Shown: piece after piece, positions 40,535-47,791 of the stretch
Layout of the letters: the number at the start of each line of letters is the position of its first letter
Position numbering within the stretch: the first letter of the stretch is position 1
Source of the DNA: an uncultured Eubacterium sp.
GTDB lineage: Bacteria > Bacillota > Clostridia > Lachnospirales > Lachnospiraceae
Direction: 5' to 3'
NCBI GenBank assembly: GCA_910584875.1
Contig: CAJUDA010000001.1
Location: 121,568-185,567 of the forward strand
DNA: 64,000 nucleotides
Position numbers and translations under genes: made by a program
The notes under the pieces: generated by a model
Told to the model about the DNA's origin: nothing
The model's database searches: none
What the model saw: the letters and a program-made list of their open reading frames with translations, nothing else

Positions 40535-41109
40535 TCGTATTGATTGATAACTATGACAGCTTTTCCTACAATCTGGTGCAGCTTATTGGAGAATTGGATC
40601 CGGCTGTCAGGGTGGTCCGCAACGATGAATTTACGGTGGATGGAATCAGAACTATGCATCCGTCCCATATCATCCTTTCGCCGGGGCCGGGTTATCCTGC
40701 GGATGCCGGTATCTGTGAGGATGTGGTGCGCAGGATGCAGGGAGAGATACCGATCCTTGGGGTCTGTCTCGGACACCAGGCGATCTGTGAGGTATATGGA
40801 GCACGGATCTGCCATGCGAAGCAGCTGATGCATGGAAAGCAGAGTACGGTCTCTATAGATACGTCAGTACCGGTTTTTGAGGGGCTTCCGGAGAGAATCA
40901 AAGTGGCGAGATATCATTCTCTCATTGCGGATACAGAAGGAATGCCGGACGAACTGGAGATCACAGCCAGGGATGACGCCGGTGAGGTCATGGCAGTGAG
41001 GCACAGGCAGTATGAAGTGTATGGACTGCAGTTCCACCCGGAGTCGATCCTGACGCCGGATGGCAGAAAAATGATAGAAAATTTTTTGAAAATAAAGGTG
41101 AAAAACTGA
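40531..41109 (+). CDS. trpG: Anthranilate synthase component II (glutamine amidotransferase)
   Basis: The 192-residue class I glutaminase supplies ammonia to TrpE. Catalytic Cys is in GVCLGHQAI and His/Glu in GLQFHPESIL; the oxyanion loop is SPGPGYP. It could also serve folate synthesis (as PabA) if no other copy exists. Start overlaps trpE, so the two are coupled. Confidence 0.96.
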   Translation: MIVLIDNYDSFSYNLVQLIGELDPAVRVVRNDEFTVDGIRTMHPSHIILSPGPGYPADAGICEDVVRRMQGEIPILGVCLGHQAICEVYGARICHAKQLMHGKQSTVSIDTSVPVFEGLPERIKVARYHSLIADTEGMPDELEITARDDAGEVMAVRHRQYEVYGLQFHPESILTPDGRKMIENFLKIKVKN

Positions 41110-41125
41110 GAAGGGGGTATGTATT

Positions 41126-42157
41126 ATGATACAGCAGGCAATCCATAAGGTGATAAATAAAGAAAATCTTGTATATGACGAAGCAAAGGAAGTAATGAAG
41201 GAGATCATGACGGCGGAGGCATCACAGGTTCAGATGGCAACGTTTCTCACGGCTCTGAGGATGAAGGGGGAGACAATCACAGAGATCACAGCATGTGCAG
41301 AAGGGATGCGCAGTGTGGGAACCCATCTCCGACCAGGCAGGGAGGTACTGGAGATCGTAGGTACCGGCGGTGACGAGGCGGGTACATTTAATATATCTAC
41401 TACGGCTGCCTTTGTCGTGGCAGCGGCAGGGATCCCGGTGGCAAAGCATGGTAACCGCAGTGTTTCCAGCAAGAGCGGTGCCGCTGATGTTCTGGAGAAG
41501 CTGGGTGTGAATCTGCTGCTGGATGTGGCAGCGGCAAAGAAGGTACTGGACCAGACGGACATGGTATTTCTTTTCGCCCAGAAATACCACACCTCCATGA
41601 AAAATGTGGGACCGGTCCGGGCAGAGATGAAAGAACGCACGGTATTTAATATACTTGGTCCCCTGACGAATCCGGCAGATGCCGGAAGGCAGCTTCTGGG
41701 CGTATATGACAGGGAACTTGTAGAGAAGCTGGCACAGGTACTGAGCAATCTGGGAGTAAGGAGAGGACTCTCTGTCTGTGGCAGCGACGGTCTGGATGAG
41801 ATCACGGTGACAGGACCGACGCACTGCTGTGAGATCCGCGATGGAGAACTGACCTCTTTTGATATCGCACCGGAACAGTTTGGGCTGAAGACCTATGATA
41901 TCAAAGAAATTGCAGGCGGAACGCCGGAAGAGAATGCACAGATCACAAAGGATATCCTGTCTGGCAGATTGCAGGGCGCAAAAAGGGATATCGTGCTGAT
42001 GAACGCCGGGCTTGCCATCTATGTCGGCAGGGATGATATCGGCATGGGAGAGGCAGTGGCACTGGCAGCCGATGTGATCGACAGCGGCAGGGCATATGAA
42101 AAGATGAAACAGTTTGTGAAGGCGACAAACACAGCAGAAGGAAGGAGGGCACTATGA
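41126..42157 (+). CDS. trpD: Anthranilate phosphoribosyltransferase
   Basis: The 343-residue enzyme attaches PRPP-derived ribose phosphate to anthranilate. Motifs VGTGGDEAGTFNIST (PRPP loop), KHGNRSVSSKSGAADVLE and the GPLTNPA region are intact. The stop overlaps the trpC start (ATGA). Confidence 0.97.
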   Translation: MIQQAIHKVINKENLVYDEAKEVMKEIMTAEASQVQMATFLTALRMKGETITEITACAEGMRSVGTHLRPGREVLEIVGTGGDEAGTFNISTTAAFVVAAAGIPVAKHGNRSVSSKSGAADVLEKLGVNLLLDVAAAKKVLDQTDMVFLFAQKYHTSMKNVGPVRAEMKERTVFNILGPLTNPADAGRQLLGVYDRELVEKLAQVLSNLGVRRGLSVCGSDGLDEITVTGPTHCCEIRDGELTSFDIAPEQFGLKTYDIKEIAGGTPEENAQITKDILSGRLQGAKRDIVLMNAGLAIYVGRDDIGMGEAVALAADVIDSGRAYEKMKQFVKATNTAEGRRAL

Positions 42158-42945
42158 TACTGGATGAGATTGCAGGGAAAACGCGTCTGCGGTTAGAGAA
42201 GGCGAAGAAAGAGGTGCCCCTGGATGTAGTGATGGAACAGGCAGAAAAGAGAAAACCGGCTCCCGGTGCAGAACGCTTTCCCTTTGAAAAAGAATTGTGC
42301 AGCCCGGGGATCTCTTTTATCTGTGAGGTAAAGAAGGCGTCGCCATCAAAGGGGCTGATCGCCGGGGATTTTGATTACCGGAGGATCGCCAGGGAATACG
42401 AGGCGGCAGGAGCGGCTGCCATATCGGTATTGACGGAGCCAGATTATTTTCTCGGTGATATCCGGTATCTCAGGGAGATTTCGGAAGAGGCCGCGGTTCC
42501 GCTGCTGCGCAAGGATTTTGTGATCGATGAATATATGATCTACGAGGCAAAAGCAAATGGCGCCAGTATCGTTTTACTGATCTGCTCGCTGCTGAAAGAG
42601 GATGTCCTGAGACGTTATATGGAAATCTGTGATTCTCTCGGCATGTCCGCTCTGACAGAGGCACATGATGAGAATGAGATACAAAAGGCATTGAGTGCCG
42701 GAGCCAGGATTATCGGCGTCAATAACCGGAACCTGCAGGATTTTTCTGTGGATGTCCACAATGGAATCCGTCTGCGGGAGAAGGTGCCGGAGGATATTCT
42801 GTTTGTGGCGGAGAGTGGGATCCGCACCCGTCAGGACATTGTGGAACTGGAACAGGGAAATGTCAATGGGGTGCTGATTGGAGAAACTCTGATGCGGAGT
42901 GAGGATAAGAAGTGGATGCTGGATGAATTGAAAGGAGGATTATGA
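42154..42945 (+). CDS. trpC: Indole-3-glycerol phosphate synthase
   Basis: The 263-residue TIM-barrel enzyme shows FICEVKKASPSKG, the LTEPDYFLG and LRKDFVID strands, and GVNNRNL with AESGI. The protein is monofunctional: it ends at the usual IGPS length and carries no TrpF domain. The stop overlaps the trpB start, leaving no room for trpF. Confidence 0.97.
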   Translation: MILDEIAGKTRLRLEKAKKEVPLDVVMEQAEKRKPAPGAERFPFEKELCSPGISFICEVKKASPSKGLIAGDFDYRRIAREYEAAGAAAISVLTEPDYFLGDIRYLREISEEAAVPLLRKDFVIDEYMIYEAKANGASIVLLICSLLKEDVLRRYMEICDSLGMSALTEAHDENEIQKALSAGARIIGVNNRNLQDFSVDVHNGIRLREKVPEDILFVAESGIRTRQDIVELEQGNVNGVLIGETLMRSEDKKWMLDELKGGL

Positions 42946-44129
42946 TGGCAAAGGGAAGATTTGGTGTCCATGGAGGACAGTATATACCGGAGACGCTGAT
43001 GAATGCAGTGATCGAACTGGAAAGGGCATATGAACACTATAAAGAAGACCCGGATTTCCAGAAAGAATTTACCGGTCTGTTAAACAATTATGCCGGACGG
43101 CCATCCCGGCTTTATTTTGCAGGACATATGACAGAGGATCTGGGTGGGGCGAAAATCTATCTCAAAAGAGAAGATCTCAACCACACGGGTTCCCATAAGC
43201 TGAATAATGCGCTGGGGCAGGCACTTTTGGCGAAGAAGATGGGAAAGAAGCGCATCATTGCCGAGACTGGCGCCGGTCAGCATGGAGTGGCGACAGCGAC
43301 AGTGGCAGCCCTTCTTGGTATGGAGTGCGAGATCTTTATGGGAAAAGAGGATACCGAACGCCAGGCGCTCAATGTATACCGGATGGAACTTCTGGGGGCA
43401 AAGGTGCACCCGGTGACCAGTGGGACCCAGACGTTGAAGGATGCGGTAAACGAGACGCTTCGGGAGTGGACAAAACGGATCGATGATACGCATTATGTTA
43501 TCGGCTCTGTGATGGGACCGCACCCGTTTCCCATGATGGTGCGCGATTTTCAAAGTGTGATTGGACGGGAGATCAAAGAACAGCTGCTGGAGAAGGAAGG
43601 GAAGCTGCCGGATGTGGTAATGGCGTGTGTCGGCGGCGGCAGCAATGCGATGGGAGCTTTTTATGAATTTATTCCAGATGAGACCGTGCAGCTGATCGGA
43701 TGTGAAGCGGCAGGGCGCGGTGTGAAGACGGCGGAGACAGCAGCTACCATCGCTACCGGGAGTCTGGGTGTTTTTCACGGGATGAAGTCCTATTTCTGTC
43801 AGGATGAATACGGGCAGATCGCACCGGTGTATTCCATTTCGGCAGGACTTGATTATCCGGGGATCGGACCGGAACACGCTTATCTGTATGATACAGGACG
43901 TGCCGTTTATGTACCAGTGACAGATGATGAGGCGGTGGAAGCTTTTGAGTATCTGTCCCGCATTGAGGGGATCATCCCTGCCATCGAGAGTTCTCATGCA
44001 CTCGCCCATGCCAGGAAGCTGGCACCGACGATGGGAAAGGACCAGATCATTGTGGTCAATGTTTCAGGACGGGGCGATAAAGACGTGGCGGCGATCGCCA
44101 GATACAGGGGGGTTGAGATTTATGAATAA
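42945..44129 (+). CDS. trpB: Tryptophan synthase beta subunit
   Basis: The 394-residue PLP enzyme condenses indole with serine. The PLP lysine is in LNHTGSHKLNNAL, the phosphate-binding loop in CVGGGSNAMG, and the entry motif is GRFGVHGGQYIPE. It is a TrpB1-type subunit that needs TrpA. Two ATGs (42942, 42945) are possible; the second is better spaced from AAAGGAGG. Its end overlaps trpA. Confidence 0.97.
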   Translation: MAKGRFGVHGGQYIPETLMNAVIELERAYEHYKEDPDFQKEFTGLLNNYAGRPSRLYFAGHMTEDLGGAKIYLKREDLNHTGSHKLNNALGQALLAKKMGKKRIIAETGAGQHGVATATVAALLGMECEIFMGKEDTERQALNVYRMELLGAKVHPVTSGTQTLKDAVNETLREWTKRIDDTHYVIGSVMGPHPFPMMVRDFQSVIGREIKEQLLEKEGKLPDVVMACVGGGSNAMGAFYEFIPDETVQLIGCEAAGRGVKTAETAATIATGSLGVFHGMKSYFCQDEYGQIAPVYSISAGLDYPGIGPEHAYLYDTGRAVYVPVTDDEAVEAFEYLSRIEGIIPAIESSHALAHARKLAPTMGKDQIIVVNVSGRGDKDVAAIARYRGVEIYE

Positions 44130-44895
44130 GATTACAGAGGCATTTGAACGCAAAAAGGCATTTATACCGTTTATAACAGCCGGCGACCCGGATCTCTCTA
44201 CTACAGCTGATCTGATCCTGGCGATGCAGGATACCGGGGCGGATCTTATAGAGATCGGTATTGCTTTTTCGGATCCGGTGGCAGAGGGACCGGTCATACA
44301 GGATGCGGATAACCGCTCCCTGGCAGCCGGAACAACAACGGATAAGATATTTGACATGGTAAACTCAATCCGGGACCAGATTCATATTCCGTTTGTTTTT
44401 ATGACTTATATCAATCCTATTTACGTGTATGGAGCCGAAAGGTTTGCTGCAAAATGTAAAGAATGCGGCGCGGCAGGAGTGATCGTGCCTGATGTACCGT
44501 TCGAGGAGAGAGGTGAGATCAAAGATATCTTTGCGGAATATGGGCTTACCGTGATCTCGATGATCGCTCCCACATCGGCAGACCGGGTCCGTATGATCGC
44601 AGAGGAGGCAGAAGGGTTTGTGTACTGTGTCAGCTCACTGGGAGTGACCGGAGTCCGCAGGGAGCTTGACTGCAGTATTAAGAAACTGATCGATCAGGTG
44701 AAGGAAGTAAAAGAGATCCCCTGTGCCATCGGGTTTGGTATTTCCACACCGGAACAGGGGAAAACGATGGCAGCAATCTCGGATGGTGTCATTGTGGGAA
44801 GTGCCATTGTAAAGATCGTGGAAGAACATGGAACGAATTGTGTCCCTTATGTGCGTGATTATGTGAAAGCGATGAAAGAAGCGGTTTCCAGCTGA
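44122..44895 (+). CDS. trpA: Tryptophan synthase alpha subunit
   Basis: The 257-residue barrel cleaves indole-3-glycerol phosphate and channels indole to TrpB. Catalytic Glu is in LIEIGIAFSDPVAEGP and Asp in the VPDVPFEERGE region. ATG 44122 is chosen because it overlaps the trpB stop and gives the normal N-terminus (MNKITEAFERKKAFIPFITA); longer in-frame starts lie inside trpB. It is the last gene of the operon. Confidence 0.97.
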   Translation: MNKITEAFERKKAFIPFITAGDPDLSTTADLILAMQDTGADLIEIGIAFSDPVAEGPVIQDADNRSLAAGTTTDKIFDMVNSIRDQIHIPFVFMTYINPIYVYGAERFAAKCKECGAAGVIVPDVPFEERGEIKDIFAEYGLTVISMIAPTSADRVRMIAEEAEGFVYCVSSLGVTGVRRELDCSIKKLIDQVKEVKEIPCAIGFGISTPEQGKTMAAISDGVIVGSAIVKIVEEHGTNCVPYVRDYVKAMKEAVSS

Positions 44896-44901
44896 AAAAG
44901 G

Positions 44902-45804
44902 TTATTTCTGAACCGTTTCTAACAGTGCCTGGATGTTTAAAAATCCCCAGCCCTGTTTTTCATGAGGAAGGTGAAGATCTGTGCTTGTATTTTTCAGCCG
45001 GGTTTTTACCTCCCTGGGCGAGAGACCGGGACAGCATCCTAACAGCAGGGCAATCGCGCCTGTGACGATCGGAGTGGACATGGAAGTGCCGCTTTTTGTG
45101 GAATAGGGATGACCGGTGCGTACACTCTGCATACCGGCGCAGCTGATGATACGGGAACCGGGTGCGACAACATCCGGTTTTTTGATGCAGGATAAGGTGG
45201 GGCCCACGCCAGAGTGGCTCGTATGGTTTTTATCGGGAAAGCTGTCCAGTGACCCTACTGTGATGACCTTCCTTGAATTGCCGGGAGCGCTGATGGTGTG
45301 GCGGTCAGGTCCTTTGTTTCCGGCGGCAGCAGTGACGATAAGGCCGCGGTCCCAGAGTTCATTTACTTTTTGTACAAAATCGCTTTTTTCGGTAAATTCT
45401 TTGTTGTCGTTGGCGCCGATGGATATGTTTACGATGTCGATCTGGAGACGTTCCTGATTGTGCAGGATCCATTCGAGACCGCTCATGATATCGGCAATGG
45501 TGCCATTTCCTTTTCTGTTTAAGACCTTGACACCGATCAGGTGTGCCTGGGGAGCGATGCCGGTATAGAGGCCGTGAGAGGCATGACCGTCACCTGCCGC
45601 AATACCAGCCACATGGGAGCCGTGACCAGAATCATCATAGGGGAAATACTGCCTGTTTACGGCGTCGTACCATCCTGAGATCCTGTCCCGGTAGTCGGGA
45701 TGTGGAGACAGTCCGGTGTCGACGATGGCAATACCGATCCCTCTGCCCGTGATTCCTCGTTGATGGGCATTGCCAATGTGTACGGTAGTCCTGACCCGGT
45801 TCAT
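44902..45804 (-). CDS. Subtilisin-like serine protease (S8), no signal peptide
   Basis: The 300-residue enzyme starts at ATG 45804 (MNRVRTTVHIGNAHQRG), preceded by AAGGGGG. The catalytic triad is intact: Asp in AIVDTGLS, His in DSGHGSHVAGIA and Ser in GTSMSTPIV, with the oxyanion Asn in AAAGNKGPD. There is no signal peptide and almost no propeptide, so it resembles intracellular subtilisins. It is convergent with trpA, six bases apart, and divergent from the His-rich gene. Confidence 0.9.
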   Translation of the reverse strand: MNRVRTTVHIGNAHQRGITGRGIGIAIVDTGLSPHPDYRDRISGWYDAVNRQYFPYDDSGHGSHVAGIAAGDGHASHGLYTGIAPQAHLIGVKVLNRKGNGTIADIMSGLEWILHNQERLQIDIVNISIGANDNKEFTEKSDFVQKVNELWDRGLIVTAAAGNKGPDRHTISAPGNSRKVITVGSLDSFPDKNHTSHSGVGPTLSCIKKPDVVAPGSRIISCAGMQSVRTGHPYSTKSGTSMSTPIVTGAIALLLGCCPGLSPREVKTRLKNTSTDLHLPHEKQGWGFLNIQALLETVQK

Positions 45805-45941
45805 GTGTAGATTCCCCCTTATGGCAGATATATCTGTTATCATTCTATGAGCAAGGGCTGTTCGTGGTTCAAAAAGCTGGCAGGATACCGCCGTCCTGCA
45901 ACAAATTAGCAAGCGATCGCCCTGCCGCCTTTTCCAACGCA

Positions 45942-45970
45942 TTGACACCGTATCAGAAAAAAGATATAAT
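45942..45970 (+). promoter_or_regulatory. Perfect-consensus sigma-A promoter upstream of His-rich gene
   Basis: TTGACA (45942-45947), 17 bases and TATAAT (45965-45970) match consensus exactly. Confidence 0.8.
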
Positions 45971-45982
45971 TTTTAAAAAAAT

Positions 45983-46011
45983 TGCAAGGTTTTTTCTCCG
46001 GCAGTCGTGTT
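45983..46011 (+). promoter_or_regulatory. Possible ECF sigma autoregulatory promoter
   Basis: TGCAAG with a following GTTTTTT, then CGTGTT 17 bases after TGCAAG, resembles the GCAAC/CGTGT pattern of Firmicute ECF sigma factors. It lies between the sigma-A promoter and the His-rich gene, which is followed by an ECF sigma gene. The assignment is tentative. Confidence 0.35.
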
Positions 46012-46048
46012 ATAAGTGAAAACGATCAAAGAAAAGGAGGAAACAGTT

Positions 46049-46366
46049 ATGAAGAAGATTATTTTACTGGGAGCGATGGTGGTTATGGTATTGTCGGTCT
46101 TACAGGGTGCTGCATCAGGGACGACGGCAGAGGCAAAGTCAAAAACTGCCAGTCACAGGTGCAGCATAGTGAAAGGCTGCCGGGTGAGAGGGAAGCATCA
46201 TTCTAAGAAGCACCCGTTAAAGAGATGTTATTCCAAAAAACATCATGTCAAAGTATGTCGTGTGAAAAAGCATCATGTGAAACCAAAACGTGTAAAGAAA
46301 ACTTATTCGACAGGTCATCATACAGTCAGTCATCATTCGGGGCATCACAGTTCTCATCACCGGTAA
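46049..46366 (+). CDS. Small exported His/Lys/Cys-rich protein
   Basis: The 105-residue product from ATG 46049 (AAAAGGAGG upstream) has a signal peptide (residues 1 to about 28). The mature part is extremely basic, with four cysteines (residues 38, 44, 60, 70) and repeated KKHHVK units. It ends in a histidine tail (GHHTVSHHSGHHSSHH). It has no acidic residue after the signal peptide. Metal binding or binding to anionic cell-wall polymers is plausible. The ECF sigma gene starts 32 bases later. No family is recognised. Confidence 0.8.
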   Translation: MKKIILLGAMVVMVLSVLQGAASGTTAEAKSKTASHRCSIVKGCRVRGKHHSKKHPLKRCYSKKHHVKVCRVKKHHVKPKRVKKTYSTGHHTVSHHSGHHSSHHR

Positions 46367-46397
46367 GTACCGGACAGGATCAGGAGGAGTTGTATCA

Positions 46398-46883
46398 GTG
46401 CGGAGCGAAAATGAGGTAAACCGGGCGGTGGAAAAATATGCGGATCTGCTGCAGCGTATCTGTTTCTATCATCTGAAAAACCGGGCAGACACAGAGGATG
46501 TATTTCAGACAGTGTTTATGAAATATATGCTGTATGATACGCCGTTCCGGGATGAGGAACACGAAAAGGCGTGGCTGATCCGTGTGTCGGTTAATGCCTG
46601 TAAGGATCTGTTGAAAAGTTTTTTCCGGCGCAGCATTGTATCCATGGATACGCTGGCAGATATGCCGGCTGAGCTTCCCGATGATCACAAGGAGGTTCTG
46701 GAGGCTGTGCTGTCTCTGCCGGAGAAATATAAGGATGTAATATACCTGCATTATTATGAGGGGTATTCGGCAGCTGAGATCGGCAGGATCGTCGGGAAGA
46801 AGGAGAACAGTATCTATTCCCTGCTTTCCAGGGGACGCGGTATGTTAAAGGAAAAACTGGGAGGTGATGGACTTGGCGAATAA
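46398..46883 (+). CDS. ECF-type RNA polymerase sigma factor
   Basis: The 161-residue protein starts at GTG 46398 after GGAGGAG. Region 2 is LLQRICFYHLKNRADTEDVF with the FMKYML helix and region 4 is VLSLPEKYKDVIYLHYYEGY followed by the SAAEIGRIVGKKENSIYSLL helix-turn-helix. It lacks regions 1 and 3, as expected for group IV sigma factors. It overlaps the anti-sigma gene by 11 bases, so the two are translationally coupled. Confidence 0.92.
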   Translation: MRSENEVNRAVEKYADLLQRICFYHLKNRADTEDVFQTVFMKYMLYDTPFRDEEHEKAWLIRVSVNACKDLLKSFFRRSIVSMDTLADMPAELPDDHKEVLEAVLSLPEKYKDVIYLHYYEGYSAAEIGRIVGKKENSIYSLLSRGRGMLKEKLGGDGLGE

Positions 46884-47601
46884 ATTACAACAGGCGATGG
46901 ATACGATAAAAGCCGACACCCAGTTGAAAGAATCCACAAAACGGTATTTGTCAGAGAACCGCCGCAGGAAGAATAATCCCTGGCACCGTCCGGCATTCCG
47001 GTGGGCGATGGCGGCAGCCTGTTTTATACTGCTGGCGGTAGCAGCAGGCGGCGGATATTTTTCATGGAAGGAGATGACCGTATCTTATGTGAGCATTGAT
47101 GTCAATCCATCCCTGGAGCTTGCCCTGAACCGTGAGGATAAAGTAGTTTCTGTCACAGCATACAATAAAGAGGGAGAGAGAGTCATAGAGGGACTGTCCC
47201 TGAAAGGGAAAAATTATACAGAGGCGATCCATGCGATCGTGGAAAGCGAGGCGATGAGACCTTATCTCACAGATCAGGCAGAACTGGTCCTGACCGTGGC
47301 AGCAGACAGCAGCCGTGGGAATGAGCTTAAGAACGGAGTGGAGAGCATTTCTGGTCAGAAAGATTATAACACATATAGTGTTTCAGCAGATATCTCCATC
47401 GCTTCTGAAGCACATGGACATCATTTGTCTGTAGGTAAGTATTATGCTTATCTGGAATTGTCCCAGTACGATGATACGGTGACAGTAGATGACTGCCGTC
47501 ACATGAGTATGTCCGAGATCCATACCAGGATCGAGGAGCACTGCCAGGAAGGGGGACATCACACAGAAGAAGATCAGGGACATCATAGCGGACATCACTG
47601 A
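46873..47601 (+). CDS. Membrane anti-sigma factor with RsgI-like extracellular domain and His-rich tail
   Basis: A perfect GGAGGTGAT (46860-46868) points to TTG 46873 as start (242 residues); ATG 46867 is possible but too close. An N-terminal cytoplasmic segment (residues 1-40) is followed by a membrane helix (about 43-62) and an extracellular domain beginning VSYVSIDVNPSLELALN, the hallmark of RsgI-type anti-sigma factors. The C-terminus is GGHHTEEDQGHHSGHH, echoing the His tail of the first gene. The extracellular domain probably senses the signal. Confidence 0.85.
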   Translation: MANKLQQAMDTIKADTQLKESTKRYLSENRRRKNNPWHRPAFRWAMAAACFILLAVAAGGGYFSWKEMTVSYVSIDVNPSLELALNREDKVVSVTAYNKEGERVIEGLSLKGKNYTEAIHAIVESEAMRPYLTDQAELVLTVAADSSRGNELKNGVESISGQKDYNTYSVSADISIASEAHGHHLSVGKYYAYLELSQYDDTVTVDDCRHMSMSEIHTRIEEHCQEGGHHTEEDQGHHSGHH

Positions 47602-47626
47602 ATGATAAAAAGCAGAAAGAGAGAGG

Positions 47627-47659
47627 AAGATGACTGGGATAGCTCCGGTCATCTTTTTT
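47627..47659 (+). terminator. Intrinsic terminator after anti-sigma gene
   Basis: AAGATGACTGG, a 7-base loop and CCGGTCATCTT (one G-T pair) are followed by T residues to 47659. It closes the sigma operon. Confidence 0.8.
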
Positions 47660-47697
47660 ATTATAAAAAAATTTGCTAAAAAATTTCAAAAAAGAAC

Positions 47698-47758
47698 TTG
47701 ACCATAAGTCATTATTGTGGTACACTTGCATACAGTAGTAAAAATGACTTATGGTCAA
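47698..47758 (+). promoter_or_regulatory. Promoter with two inverted TetR-type operators
   Basis: TTGACC (47698-47703), 17 bases and TACACT (47721-47726) form the promoter. Two copies of the dyad TGAC-N5-GTCA lie at 47699-47711 (TGACCATAAGTCA, over the -35 box) and 47745-47757 (TGACTTATGGTCA, downstream of the start site). The two are exact reverse complements. They are the natural binding sites for the TetR regulator encoded at the end of this operon. Confidence 0.8.
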
Positions 47759-47791
47759 AAGGATAAAAGGATTGTAAAGGAGGCTTCTGTA

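Noticed and set aside
43924..44121. Long N-terminal extension of TrpA
   Set aside because: It overlaps trpB coding sequence in another frame; the ATG at 44122 gives the family-typical N-terminus.
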